Positions 25,622 through 35,654 of a stretch of 53,572 nucleotides of DNA are shown in pieces. The DNA is taken from contig NW_014577263.1 in assembly GCF_000485595.1 (NCBI RefSeq), positions 211,580-265,151 of the forward strand, given 5' to 3'. This stretch comes from Priapulus caudatus. Lineage: Eukaryota > Priapulida > Priapulimorpha > Priapulimorphida > Priapulidae. The position numbers and the translations under genes were made by a program. How positions within the stretch are numbered: the first letter of the stretch is position 1; each line of letters begins with the position of its first letter. The notes under the pieces were generated by a model. That model worked only from the letters and a program-made list of their open reading frames with translations. It had not been told where the DNA came from and ran no database searches.

Positions 25622-25963
25622 ACCTATCTATCTTTCTTCNNNNNNNNNNNNNNNNNNNNNNNNNNNNNNNNNNNNNNNNNNNNNNNNNNNNNNNNNNNNN
25701 NNNNNNNNNNNNNNNNNNNNNNNCTGGCAGAGCAGATCATCGCGGCGATACCGGAGCGCATCAAGAACAACCTGCACATGAGCGACGCGGCGGGAGCAGA
25801 CGACGCCGGGTTCACGCTAGACAGCCGCCGATACAGGTACGTGTGCAGGGGGAGGTGTGTTCGTGCATCCCTTTTGATTTCTCCATCCTTTTATCCTTCC
25901 CTCTCTCCCTCCTTCAAATCTAAGCTCCTATTTTACCATTCTCTACCTCTCTTCCTCTCTATT

Positions 25964-26005
<42 letters not shown>

Positions 26006-26030
26006 TCTTGCTCCCTCTCCCTGTCCCTCT

Positions 26031-26103
<73 letters not shown>

Positions 26104-27465
26104 CCTCTCTCCCTCTCCCTGTCCCTCTCCCTCTCTCTCTCACAACGAGAAAACCTCTATGGGTTGTTGTCACGGCGTCATGTCTCGACGTTGCAGGGGC
26201 TGGGGAGGCAGTACTCCCTCCTCCAGCTCTAGCCCAGCCTCCAGTCTGCAGAGCCCCTCGCCACCGCCCACCGCCGCCGAGTTCCGGGGCTTCTTCAATG
26301 CATCCGGGAAGATGCTGGAGAGAAACTTTGCGGAGTTGACACTGTCCGGTAAGTCGTGCATGTTGTGCTCTATCAGCATATATCATGTTTAGTAGAAGGT
26401 GCAGGGAGACACCGTCGGATGTGACTACTCAGTTTATTCCTACACAATAAGTTTTCACATTAATTATAATCCTAATATTAATTACTATTTAATTAAAATT
26501 ACGTTATTTAATTTTGCGTATTATCGCTAGCGATATTGTGAGTAGTAACTGTGCTTTCTGTTGTAGAAGCTGCAGACATGCATGCTTGGATTTAACTCGA
26601 TTTACTCCATTAACTTCGCGCATCAATTTATGTGTTAAATTGTGAGTAAGTGACAGTTTCGTTCCTTGTAGCATGTTTGCCGGGCTATTGTGTGAACGGG
26701 TGATCAGTTTCTGCATGAACATTTATATAATATTAATTATTATTTAATTAAAATGTAATTAATATATAATTTTGCATAATACCGCTAACGATATTATGAG
26801 GAATAACGTAATATAAAACTAGAGACATGATCTATATTGTTTCCCTCCTGATGCTCGCCGATGTCTTTGCTATACAGATAAGGAACAGAGAGAACTCTAT
26901 GAGGCAGCAAAGATTATTCAGTGTGCATATCGCCAGTATAGGGGGCGCCGCCGGCAGCAGGAGCAAGAGCGCGCAGCAGCAATACTCATCCAGAGCTACT
27001 ATCGTCGGTACAAGCAGGTGGGCTGTCACTCGGTCATCATAGACGTGGTATCGTAGTAGTAGTAGTAGATTTACCATTCATGGTAAATGTTTCACAATGT
27101 CTTACCTACTGTTCACAGGATGCAATTTTTTCATTAAACTATGTATAAAATAGCCACGCTTACGTCAAATCTATGAATAAATAAATGAATAAATTAATTA
27201 ATTAATATAAGATTTCACGCATTGTGGAGGTGGATGCATTTCTGAGTTTCCTGCTTACGTGCGTTTGGTTTCTTGCTAACCTTGTGCTTGCCGTTGTTCT
27301 GCAGTACGCGTTCTTCAAGAAAATGACGCGGGCCGCCGTGCTGATCCAGAGCCAGTACCGCAGCTACCGGCAGCACAAGTACCGCAAGCAGGCATGCCAC
27401 CTGAGCAGCGATCTGGCTAGTCGCTGTTGTGCCCAGTCTATCCTGCAGCAACAGCCCATCAAGTA

Positions 27466-27497
<32 letters not shown>

Positions 27498-30400
27498 GAT
27501 GTTTACGGCCATGTACGGGGCGATGTTTACGGCCATGTACGGGGCGATGTTTACGTGCGAATTCCGTTCATGCAGGTTAATATTTAACCCTTTATCTCTG
27601 CGAAGCTCCGCCCGCATTATTCGGTTGATGCACATATGATATACCTGAAGATTGAGGATAACATCGCCCGTGTAAATAGCATGTAGAACTTTCGTAAGCA
27701 CTTTAATACTGATCTATTGCATGATATTTGTAATACGTTTGGTGTGGTGGTTTGGAAACGTAAGTCTGCTCATTTTGGAGATAAAGGTCGATTACTTGCA
27801 TATATGTACTTGGCTTAAATGTTGCACACGCAAGCAACTTCTATATATTGTGTGACTTCGGTGGGTAAAGTTTGTGCCCTGTTTGAGGTTTGATGAAGGA
27901 ATCGGTGTTTTTATTACCGAGAATGACGTCATACCTTCGCATAACACGTGATGTCGATAATATCAGAAGTGCATAATAATAGATCAATCTAAGCTAGATA
28001 ATAATCTAGTATTATTCACTCCTGATAATACGAACATCTGTCAACACAAAACATGGCGTAACACAGATCACTTCGCCTACTGACTGCATCTGTGAATCGC
28101 TCTAAATCCAATTGCTGTCCCCTGCTTCGTTGCTGGGGATGTATATGTATATATAAATGCTAGACGTGATTCTGCACGTCGCTCGCCCGCGTACATCCGT
28201 CGTTTCTCCACAAACACGGAGACGCGCACACGACGGAGCGAGAATCAAGCGACGTTTCACGAACGAACGAATGAAAAAAAAAACGGGTGGTTTGAGGTGA
28301 TCTGAAAGACCAAGAATCGATAGTAGATATAGTCGCTAAACGCATCGCTCTTTGTGATATCGATTATCCACTGTGCATTTTGGCATGCACGTCTCAATTA
28401 CCAATTCTAGTATATATACGTATATATATATATATATATACATATATATAATTTATATATATATATATATATGTGTACATCATAAGGTATAATGTTAGCA
28501 ACCATATACGTTATATTTCTGCTGTATCACACTACCAGAAAGTTTTAGGGGGATTTTCTTCTGTAGCTGAAGGACAACGAGATCACGCTAGTAGCATGCT
28601 GTTTACATTAGATGATGATGCATGGGTCCTCATTCTCATTCTTGAGTCATATTCTCACTGGACTTACATATTATTACTGTATACTTGTTTACAGTAGCAA
28701 CAGTAGTAACATCAATGCCGGCAGCAGTGGCGGCCTCTATATTGAAAACGTTCTCACGCTGAAGCGACAGCAGGCGGCGGCGAGAAAGATCCAACGGTTC
28801 ATGCGGCAATCGAAAAATAGGTGAGTGCCCCTGGTGTGCGTCGACGTAGTGACGCACGGCAGACCCTGTCACGTGGTGATCTCGCATCGGTTAGGCGCAG
28901 TTTCCGAAATATCTACGTCTGCCATACAGAAACCCCCGTGGGAGGGCATTATCAGGCAGACACACGTATGCTGCGTTCGTAGTTGTGCACGAAAATTTGT
29001 GTTAGAGTCGCTTGGTGACACTAAGCATTTTGATTCGAAAGACTAGAAGACCGTATGTGTTTTAGAGTGATGGTCAGTTGTGTGGTCATGACCCTGTATT
29101 CTTCTCAAGGTCGTTGTTAATTCTGGGGGGAGGTTTGCATCACTGGGCATTCGATTTCGCCTTGCGTTTCTGTCAGTAACAGATTTGCGGAACCTTTTTA
29201 TCGGTGGTTAATTTTGCTGTGTGGTTTTGCTTTGACGCCTCGCGTAGACACAGGTATGATAGTCGTACGAACGTTTACGATTTCTCCATGTTCGTTTGCC
29301 TGGTTTTCTTACTACCCTCTTCTTCATATATACGACTGCGTGTGTTTCAGTATCGTTACTCCCCACGTTCGTCCAGGTGCCACCGTAAACTATATATATC
29401 TGTGGCATGTCACGCTTGCCTGCGATTCTCTTTTTCCTGTCCGGTTTCTGAAGCTCCCACGTGCATAAATTCTTGGAAAGCGTCGGGAACTTGATTTGAG
29501 ATGGTTTGCGGGGTGGGGGAGCCCTTCCAGGGGTGATACAACGCTGATATCTATGGCTGTTTGCACACCAGCTAGCATGACGTACTCTCAGATTTGTTTT
29601 AGTCACTGAAAAACATTTATGTTACATACATATATTAAATTTATCTATATCTATATATGATATACATATATATGCACCCTATCTGCTCTTTTTATGTTTA
29701 GGCCCCTCGCACTCACACGGCATGATTTTGGTATGTGTTGTTGCTTCCTGCATGTATTTCTTATCTTTTACAATAATATATTCAAATATATGCTGCAAAC
29801 AATAGCAGCAATGTAAATGGTAATTGCTAGTCAAGTAACCAGTTGACGTAGTCAACAGAGTTGTGATATATATATATATCACTTGTGTTATATATATATA
29901 AACGAACTACCTATAATATAATATTATAATAATTATAGTTAGTGTAGCTATAAAATATTCTGATGTTTAAGTTTTAACCCTAAATCACATGTTAACATAA
30001 GTGATTTTTTTAAGTAACTTTGTGAAGATCCTTTTTTTATTTTTATAACCTAATATTTAGAGTATGTTATTATTCCTAACTGGCTCGTGTTATTTATGGA
30101 ATAGCCCCTCAAATTTACATACATATTATCAAGATAGTATCTAGATCCTGGCCTCTTTTTAGTTTTGCATAGGTGCTAGCAGAGTTAGCTCGAATGGGCA
30201 GTGCAAAATATTCACGTGCCAACCCTTGCGCATTTGCCTTTTTTATCATATTCATGCTATTTTTATACATATCCAAAACTGCCCTTCGGATACTATAGGT
30301 TAGGAAAGAGTTTATATTTTTAATTCGCAACTGCCCTTCCTATATAGAATTTCTGTTGGTAACTCATTTTACAATGCTCGTGTGTTATAATGCTAACTCC

Positions 30401-31114
30401 AATCAAGACATTGCTGAGTAGGTTATTAATTAGAATATTCAATATCTGAATTAGAGACAATAATGTGTTTATTTTCTCTCAATGCTGCTGTAAAGCTTGT
30501 GGGACTGTCTAAATGCCAATGAGGTTTGTACATAATTTACGACCAATTCAATATGATGATTATTGGAACCAAGAATGATCTCAAACATCTTAGACGAGCA
30601 GAATTTCCAAACCTACTTCACTCTCATTTGAGATGAAAGTTTCGGTAAAAATAATAATCTTGCACATGCTTTACATAATGTCTTCAAGGTTGCAAGGTTG
30701 CAAGGTTCAAGGTTGCACGTACATACGTGAAACGTTGCCTGATTACATCATAGATTTATAGAACGCGAATTTTAATGAGTCTTAACAGTACCCTTTTCTC
30801 ATAGACTGGACCTCTCTGTACACTGAGTATGGGAAATTCGTAACTTTACGATGTTCTGTCCACAGTCTACGAGACTATAAGTTAATGTTACGACTAATTT
30901 TGTTTCTGACAACGGGGTTCCTGGTCATTTTAATGTTACGACTATTTTGTTAAGACTAATTTTGTTTCTGGCAATAAATTTTGTCTCGGCTGTCTTACTT
31001 ACTATATGCGGTCTGCTTTTTCAAGTATTTCCGCGGCACCATTGCAGGTTGCAGCAAGAACGAGCAAGATTGGCAGGCATGGCAAGAAGAGAGACTGCCG
31101 ATGACATGCTGTAG
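13911..31114 (+). CDS. CAMTA: Calmodulin-binding transcription activator (CAMTA), 21 coding exons
   Basis: A nuclear transcription factor that couples calcium/calmodulin to gene expression. Exons: 13911-14075, 15085-15152, 15731-15866, 16473-16544, 17026-17167, 17746-17792, 18073-18909, 19465-19591, 20323-20457, 20977-21068, 22230-22426, 22929-23004, 23239-23430, 23740-24104, 24546-24658, 25157-25424, 26197-26348, 26878-27017, 27305-27462, 28695-28820, 31048-31114. They total 3675 bases, 1224 residues, with all phases matching; human CAMTA2 is about 1200. The start has a strong context. Exons 1-6 carry the CG-1 DNA-binding domain ([48 protein letters not shown]). Exon 7 is the activation region, exons 7-9 the TIG/IPT domain ([35 protein letters not shown]), exons 11-13 ankyrin repeats ([29 protein letters not shown]), and exons 18-20 IQ motifs ([37 protein letters not shown]). 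Many junctions have duplicated partial splice sites in the neighbouring intron. Confidence 0.96.
14571..14650. mobile_element. Short inverted-repeat element (CAGGAGT family), copy 1
   Basis: Terminal arms CCAGGAGTGCATAATATA and its near complement TATTATGCACTCCTGA enclose an AT run. The direct repeat ATAGA lies at 14566-14570 and 14651-14655, consistent with a 5-bp target duplication. It sits in CAMTA intron 1. Related to 16067-16190 and 27963-28025. Confidence 0.7.
15168..15232. repeat. (GCGT)n microsatellite
   Basis: About 15 units of GCGT (with GTGA interruptions at the end), starting 15 bases after the donor of CAMTA exon 2. Its translation in all frames yields low-complexity Cys/Arg/Ala or Thr/His strings that are not genes. 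Confidence 0.95.
15340..15720. repeat. Degenerate tandem repeat before CAMTA exon 3
   Basis: Three imperfect units with the markers ATGTCTAAAATTAT(T/C)GACAATT, GATCACT...GAAGTGAATGGTTGAA and ACCGTCTTCTAAAAAAA. The last unit leads straight into the acceptor of exon 3 (GTCTTCAG at 15723-15730), so the repeats are copies of the sequence before that splice site. Confidence 0.7.
16067..16190. mobile_element. Short inverted-repeat element (CAGGAGT family), copy 2
   Basis: Arms TCAGGAGTTAATAATGACAAA and the exact complement at the right end (through ACTCCTGA at 16190) flank an A+T core that is itself palindromic. TACTA precedes the left end (16062-16066) and follows the right end (16191-16195): a perfect 5-bp target duplication. 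In CAMTA intron 3. No coding capacity. Confidence 0.8.
17161..17345. repeat. Triplicated splice-donor segment after CAMTA exon 5
   Basis: The exon 5 donor region, CAATGTGTACGTCG plus about 40 bp of intron, recurs at about 17213 (CAATGTGTACATGG) and 17271 (CAATGTGTACGTCG). Each copy keeps the GTGTAC core and a trailing CGCA...TAGTGT motif. The copies may act as decoy donors. Confidence 0.7.
17385..17575. repeat. About 63-bp tandem repeat, three units
   Basis: Three units with the core GTTGGTTAATAAATTTAAGATG followed by TTAGTATGAAGG and AGAATGAATAAA. Situated in CAMTA intron 5. Not coding. Confidence 0.85.
17883..18090. repeat. Tandem copies of the CAMTA exon 7 acceptor and exon start
   Basis: Several units of about 35-70 bp, each like TTTTGTTTGCAGACGGCGCGCGA. 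Apparent acceptors lie at 17889 (TTTGTAG), 17927 (TTTGCAG), 17999 (TTTGCAG) and the one I assign to exon 7 at 18072 (TTTTGCAG). Use of 17889 would keep frame and add 61 residues; use of 17927 or 17999 would be out of frame and reach a TGA near 18089. I chose 18072 because it joins directly to the conserved sequence. Confidence 0.75.
19848..20268. repeat. CCTG/CCTC repeats with two partial copies of the CAMTA exon 9 start
   Basis: Low-complexity CTGCCTGCCTCC tracts alternate with two copies (19941-20032 and 20083-20174) of a segment that runs from CCCACCCGTGTGCTATAAC through the acceptor TCTGCCGCAG and 38 bases of exon 9. The third copy (from 20269) continues into the complete exon. Copies 1 and 2 run from exon sequence straight back into CCTG repeats and meet stops, so they cannot replace exon 9. 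Confidence 0.85.
20495..20640. repeat. (TGAT)n microsatellite, two blocks
   Basis: Runs of TGAT at 20495-20527 and about 20600-20632, each preceded by a copy of CACGTC(G/A)AT(T/C)GA(C/T)GTTGCAG. Located in CAMTA intron 9. Confidence 0.85.
21981..22030. mobile_element. 50-bp inverted-repeat micro-element with 9-bp flanking repeats
   Basis: Perfect arms AGGGAGTCTATAATAG and CTATTATAGACTCCCT surround GGCTATA and a run of 12 G. The 9-mer GCTACTGTC lies immediately on both sides (21972-21980 and 22031-22039). Because that repeat overlaps the palindrome (CAGGG...CCCTG), the target duplication could be 7-9 bp. It is in CAMTA intron 10. CAGGG ends and 8-bp duplications are typical of hAT elements; the assignment is a guess. 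Confidence 0.6.
22085..22190. repeat. Decayed copy of the CAMTA exon 11 start
   Basis: TTCTTCTCCTGCGTTGTTTCAC at 22098 and the following GTGTGATTCCGTTCAACG copy the true junction at 22206-22260 (TTCTTCTCCTGCGTTGTTTCAG, then the exon start AGTGCGATTCCG). In the copy the acceptor AG has become AC. The frame stays open ([14 protein letters not shown]) up to a good donor (GCG, GTGAGG, near 22172), so it could be a former exon. Confidence 0.7.
22782..22862. repeat. Upstream copy of the CAMTA exon 12 acceptor
   Basis: GTCGTGAGTTG, (TTG)n, GAGGCGCGACCGTGAT and GCTCATGGCAG followed by GTGTGAGAG repeat at 22864-22937, where the exon 12 acceptor is. The decoy acceptor at 22855 would read in frame for about 27 codons, then meet TGA. 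I use 22928 because the next residues ([13 protein letters not shown]) match CAMTA proteins. Confidence 0.8.
23040..23200. repeat. GT/GC microsatellite and decoy acceptor before CAMTA exon 13
   Basis: A GTGTGCGT tract, then CTCTCTATACGTAG followed by ATGTGGGCGTG at 23150-23174. This repeats the true junction CTCTCTGCGCGTAG followed by ATGTGGGCGTG at 23225-23249. The decoy runs into GCGT repeats rather than coding sequence. Confidence 0.8.
23447..23640. repeat. (GAT)n trinucleotide repeat
   Basis: About 190 bp of GATGATG with a few GAC units directly after the donor of CAMTA exon 13. The frame stays open on both strands (poly-Met or poly-Ser), but the splice sites on either side exclude it from the protein. 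Confidence 0.95.
24836..25013 (-). mobile_element. Terminal-inverted-repeat element (GACAACGGG family)
   Basis: The left end TTCAGAAACAAAATTTGTCTTAG and the right end CGACTGACAACGGGGCC are degenerate inverted copies; the interior contains GTTTCTCATACGCAGTGTATAG. The same parts occur at 30803-30975, 47212-47375 and 52826-53070, the interior in the opposite orientation there. In CAMTA intron 15. Confidence 0.6.
25548..25639. repeat. (CT)n microsatellite next to gap
   Basis: A CT run after the first copy of CAMTA exon 16, ending in the N gap. The same unique sequence plus CT run follows the second exon copy (25967 onward). Confidence 0.95.
25640..25723. other. Assembly gap (84 N)
   Basis: A run of 84 N inside CAMTA intron 16, between two near-identical copies of the end of exon 16 and its following intron. 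Confidence 0.95.
25724..25836 (+). pseudogene. Second partial copy of CAMTA exon 16
   Basis: This repeats 25312-25424 with few changes ([10 protein letters not shown] here, [10 protein letters not shown] in the first copy), followed by the same donor GTACGTG and the same intron start. It begins directly at the N gap. I left it out of the gene model because the first copy has the complete exon and phases. Its end phase equals that of the first copy, so the assembly may have placed two alleles in a row. Confidence 0.75.
25967..26142. repeat. (CT)n microsatellite before CAMTA exon 17
   Basis: CT-rich tract with CCCTGTCCCTCTCC interruptions that is itself partly duplicated. It ends about 55 bases before the exon 17 acceptor. 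Confidence 0.95.
27497..28440 (+). repeat. 0.95-kb duplicated segment, copy 1 (CAMTA intron 19)
   Basis: Nearly identical to 31899-32870. By eye only a handful of substitutions separate them (for example CTTCGGTGGG/CTTCAGTGGG and GATGAAGG/GATGAATG). It starts with a 24-bp tandem unit GATGTTTACGGCCATGTACG... (two units here, three in copy 2) and ends in an AT microsatellite. No protein is recognisable in it. Confidence 0.9.
27963..28025. mobile_element. Short inverted-repeat element (CAGGAGT family), copy 3
   Basis: Ends TCAGAAGTGCATAATAATA and TATTATTCACTCCTGA. TAATA stands directly before (27958-27962) and after (28026-28030): a 5-bp target duplication. The core holds a palindrome around AGATAATAATCT. 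It lies inside the 0.95-kb duplicated segment. Confidence 0.75.
28418..28473. repeat. (TA)n microsatellite
   Basis: TATATA run that marks the right edge of the first copy of the 0.95-kb duplication. Confidence 0.9.
28821..31047. other. Last intron of CAMTA
   Basis: A 2.2-kb intron between the last IQ exon and the small terminal exon. It is A+T-rich and contains one GACAACGGG-family element (30803-30975) and a short minus-strand open frame at 30115-30330 that I do not recognise. No additional CAMTA exon is needed: the phases of exons 20 and 21 fit. Confidence 0.6.
30803..30975 (+). mobile_element. GACAACGGG-family element
   Basis: Contains TAGACTGGACCTCTCTGTACACTG, TTCTGTCCACAGTCTACGAGA and two ends of the type TACGACTAATTTTGTTTCTG(A/G)CAA. 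It shares its order of motifs with the copies at 47212 and 52826. Confidence 0.55.
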
Positions 31115-31743
31115 CCATGGCAACGCCAGCCGGCCAGCCGACGCCATGTTGGGAAGGATGGAGGCGGTCACCAACCGGTAGCTATGCGGTTTCGGCGCGC
31201 GAGAGCGAGCGACGTTCTTGTGTTTACTAGCGGGCAAGTCGGCTATCGTGGTACGCGAGCCAGTCGTGTGACGTAGGCGTAGCGACATGAAGCGATCGCC
31301 TCTCGTCGTTCCACCGTGAAGTGTTAAGGAGAGATCTTGCCTCCCCCCCCCCGCAACGTCGTTTGCGGCGGTGGCGCTCTCTCTCGCACGCTGTCCACGA
31401 TTGCAGAGCATGCGTCGATGTTGCTTTAACCACCTTCTTCGTGGAGAAGGGGGGAGTGTACGTGTGCTGAGACCGGGAGGAACTCCGTTGCATTATGTAA
31501 AAGTTTGCGTTGTCGACCGGACGAGAGAGCGTCGCGTGGCAAGGTCTTTGGCAAGCGAGAGAGGACACGCCCTTCGGTACCTCGATGATGGCCCCTCCCC
31601 CTGGAGAAAGGGAGTCGCACTGTAGCACCACACCCCTCACCCACCCCCGCACCCCTCACCCCCCTGTGATGACATTTGTGCCTACCCTCGGGCAGATGTA
31701 TCTCTGCTACACTGCCCCCCACCCCCATCCACACCCCTGTGGT
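31115..31743. other. CAMTA 3' flank
   Basis: Sequence after the CAMTA stop, relatively G+C-rich, with C runs at 31344-31354 and many ACCCC motifs. I see no gene. It probably contains the CAMTA 3' untranslated region. Confidence 0.4.
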
Positions 31744-31838
31744 GGTTAGCACTAGAACTATAGCCCTTTCTCTCCACCACAGGCCTTGCTGCTGTGGCGC
31801 AGGAAAGGGCTATAGTTGTAGAGCTACCTCGTGGTGAG
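31744..31838. mobile_element. Foldback element (GGCTATAGTT family), copy 1
   Basis: Arms GGTTAGCACTAGAACTATAG...CCCTTTC and GAAAGGGCTATAGTTGTAGAGCTACC pair with about three mismatches. The middle contains a second hairpin (CCACAGG/GCTGTGG). A related copy is at 49453-49509. Confidence 0.6.
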
Positions 31839-31898
31839 TCTATGTTAGTAGTGTGCAAGGACGTAAGGTAGTGTGGCACGTAGACATGACCGGTAGGG

Positions 31899-32870
31899 CG
31901 ATGTTTACGGCCATGTACGGGGCGATGTTTACGGCCATGTACGGGGCGATGTTTACGGCCATGTACGGGGCGATGTTTACGTGCGAATTCCGTTCATGCA
32001 GGTTAATATTTAACCCTTTATCTCTGCGAAGCTCCGCCCGCATTATTCGGTTGATGCACATATGATATACCTGAAGATTGAGGATAACATCGCCCGTGTA
32101 AATAGCATGTAGAACTTTCGTAAGCACTTTAATACTGATCTATTGCATGATATTTGTAATACGTTTGGTGTGGTGGTTTGGAAACGTAAGTCTGCTCATT
32201 TTGGAGATAAAGGTCGATTACTTGCATATATGTACTTGGCTTAAATGTTGCACACGCAAGCAACTTCTATATATTGTGTGACTTCAGTGGGTAAAGTTTG
32301 TGCCCTGTTTGAGGTTTGATGAATGAATCGGTGTTTTTATTACCGAGAATGACGTCATACCTTCGCATAACACGTGATGTCGATAATATCAGAAGTGCAT
32401 AATAATAGATCAATCTAAGCTAGATAATAATCTAGTATTATTCACTCCTGATAATACGAACATCTGTCAACACAAAACATGGCGTAACACAGATCATTTC
32501 GCCTACTGATTGCATCTGTGAATCGCTCTAAATCCAATTGCTGTCCCCTGCTTCGTTGCTGGGGATGTATATGTATATATAAATGCTAGACGTGATTCTG
32601 CACGTCGCTCGCCCGCGTACATCCGTCGTTTCTCCACAAACACGGAGACGCGCACACGACGGAGCGAGAATCAAGCGACGTTTCACGAACGAACGAATGA
32701 AAAAAAAAACGGGTGGTTTGAGGTGATCTGAAAGACCAAGAATCGATAGTAGATATAGTCGCTAAACGCATCGCTCTTTGTGATATCGATTATCCACTGT
32801 GCATTTTGGCATGCACGTCTCAATTGTCAATTCTAGTATATATACGTATATATATATATATATATATACG
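31899..32870 (+). repeat. 0.95-kb duplicated segment, copy 2
   Basis: Copy of 27497-28440 with three instead of two full 24-bp units at its start and an AT microsatellite at its end. It includes a second copy of the short inverted-repeat element (32389-32451, flanked by TAATA). It lies about 0.8 kb past the CAMTA stop codon. Confidence 0.9.
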
Positions 32871-35575
32871 TAATCGAATATCGTAATGTGTTTGAATTTT
32901 ATAAATTTTAGCGCTAAATTTTTTGGGAGAGTGCGTAGAGTTAAACCTCTCTATAAGCATAGTCTATTGTGCCCCGATATTTTGCTTGATTATAGTATCA
33001 GCCTGGTACTTTTGTTGGTTAGGTTTGTAGGTTTGGTACTGCGCTGTTTTTCTCATGGCATGTGATGGCTTGATGAGCAGTTTAGGCATACGCATTTCCT
33101 TTCAGACATGCGCTCCCAATGCACTCATGCGCTTCATGTAACCAGCTAGGGTAGCAGATGGTCGCCAAAGTCGTTTCACAGCTTGTGTTTTGAGATTTTA
33201 AGTCGGTAGCTATTTTAAGTATTTGGTTAGGGTTTTTTCTTCTCACTTGCCGCTTGTACTGCTCGCACAAGGTTTGGGCACATGCAGTCATAAGATAGCA
33301 GCTATTTTGAATTGTAGCTTAGAAGCAGCCGTTATTGTAGTCTTGCAACTTCCTTGAATGATCGTAGTGGAGGATTTAACCGAAGCCGATGCTCCACAGG
33401 CATTCGGTTACGGTTATATGGTTTATGGTTGTTTTTGTTCTTGTAAATAATTGTCAGTTTTTATCGTATGCGAGATTTCGACCAAGCGCGCTCATAAGTA
33501 TCTTCCAAATTTGCACGGAACACGTATTTTGGGTATTTCAATACGCCCCTAACGTTTTTTATATAAAATACTTAACTAGAAAAAGCAGACAGGCAGATGT
33601 CATTTGCATTTTTTGTGTAGCACCCATTATAAGATATTGCTATATATTCGACTAACTTTTTGCAACATATTGTGTTGCGGTTTCGTATTATTATAAAATA
33701 ACGTAAGTGCACGTGTGTGTGTTCTAGTAGAAAACGCGGGAAAATTAAGCTGTTCGTTGTGGAACACTATGCATTTAATCTGACGTCGAGCGATTCCAGA
33801 GCGATCTGTGTCGCCTGCGTGACTTGTACTTTAAAACTAACATTTACTATTTGTGATTTGAAATCTTTATTCAAACTGACGTGTTGGTGCCGCGATCTGT
33901 TTGTCAGATGACGTCATCAGATATATCGATAGATTTTTCGGATGGAAGTCGCTATCATCCTTTTCCAATGCTTATCGCTTGTATGAATTCCTTTAATCGC
34001 GTATTCTCATTCGAGTGTAGTAGCAGTACAAACCTAACCATCCTCTCATCGCGGTTATTTTTATTTGCGCGTTTTTTGTGTGTGGAATTTTTGCGATCGT
34101 TTTCAAGAACGTAAGTATCGCGTCAGTTGAGAGTTACCTGTGTGTGTAGGGAAGCCAAGCTTCCACTGCACCCCTGTAGTAGCGTCTGTCCATCACTAAA
34201 ACTTGTCCCTCTCACATAAACCTGCGTAACTCTACGACTGCATACATCGTTAACTTAATTGTTGTAAACGTTAACTTTACGCTCACATTTAATCCTACTT
34301 ATCGACTTTAATACAATTTATAATTAGCCGTGCTTATAGTTATATGCGGCATATTTTTAGTCGTATTCTTGATATTATAATACTTAATGACTCATTCATT
34401 ATTAAATTTAATAGTACTACTTCTTTCTGTGTGTATAGTGACTTAATTTTCACTAACAACGTTTCAATGCTCTCCCTCTCTCACCCGATTATGTTGAACG
34501 ACGGAATGAAAGATAGTGATTATGTGCGCAAACCATGTGGGTAGATTAGATTGAAGGCAGTCTTATCGTTTGGATATGAATGACGTATATTGACAGACAG
34601 TCGTGATCTCTTAGCTTCGCAGTAAAAGGTAGCAGCGTGTGTACATGTGTGCGTGCGCTCGCGGGCACGGGTGTAGTTCTACTTTGTATGCACTCCATTT
34701 TTGTGTCCGTGGATTTACGTGGATTTATGGAACTTTTTTAAATGTTGGGCAAAAACAAGGCGGGCAATATTCACTACGATGAAAATATTTCCGCTCGTTT
34801 TTGTCTTTTGGTATACGGTTACTTCAGGTGTAGTTCGTGTTTACGTCTCCACATTTGCTGTTATCGTTGTTGTTGTTGTTGTTATTGTTGTTATTTGCTA
34901 CGACTGTGTTTCAGGAACTTGTGTCTGTGAGCGTAGGAGAGCCATTGCACGCGTAAAGGAAGCCTTTACCTTGCTGCCACTCCACCCCCTGCTAAATCGG
35001 GTCTTACTTATCTAAACTTTTGCTAAAGAAATATAGTTGTGGAGAAAAGCTTTAAGGATGAAGAATCGGATGTGGTTTCGCGCATGCTCTGAGAGTCGCG
35101 GTTCTCGTTTTTAAGCGCGTTTTCCGCATCGGCTGCGCTTCTTTGTCGCGGCTACTATACTCGCTATAATCGTTGTCTTTGTATGTATCATTCTCATTTA
35201 CTCATCTAAATGATATTTGATCGATGTTATAAATCTTTTTTTTATTTTACATATTACAAACACCTATTATTATTACTCGAGTACGTTTTTTGCTGCACGT
35301 GAAGTCGTGAACGTATAAAGCTTACAAATAAGATTTTTTCATGTGTGCGTATTAAATAGACGCGTTTTTACTCGTCCTACTACCCGTTGACGTTAACTTT
35401 TAATAAGAGCTGTGACGTGGGATTAATTATCTGGAACGGCTTTGTTGATTGTTGTAGTCTTCTCGTGCGTGTGTAAGTCGGTTTTTTCAAAGTTATTTTT
35501 ATTCACTCCTGATGTGATCAAGATCATGTAAATGTTTTGACTTTAGGTTTGAAGTTTTATGTGCCCTTGGTAGGA
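32871..35575. other. Unassigned region
   Basis: 2.7 kb of A+T-rich DNA with an excess of T over A on the plus strand. Open frames are short and have no recognisable domain. A lone CAGGAGT-family end (TTATTCACTCCTGA) occurs at about 35499-35512. It could include a long 3' untranslated region or be intergenic. Confidence 0.4.
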
Positions 35576-35592
35576 TGCGTCGCCTCTCTCTC

Positions 35593-35654
<62 letters not shown>

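Noticed and set aside
30115-30330. 71-codon minus-strand frame in the last CAMTA intron
   Set aside because: It looks mildly protein-like, but I recognise no family and there is no exon partner nearby.
31227-31752. Several overlapping frames on both strands after CAMTA
   Set aside because: Mutually overlapping, compositionally odd frames caused by G+C-rich sequence and C runs, without motifs or splice-site support.
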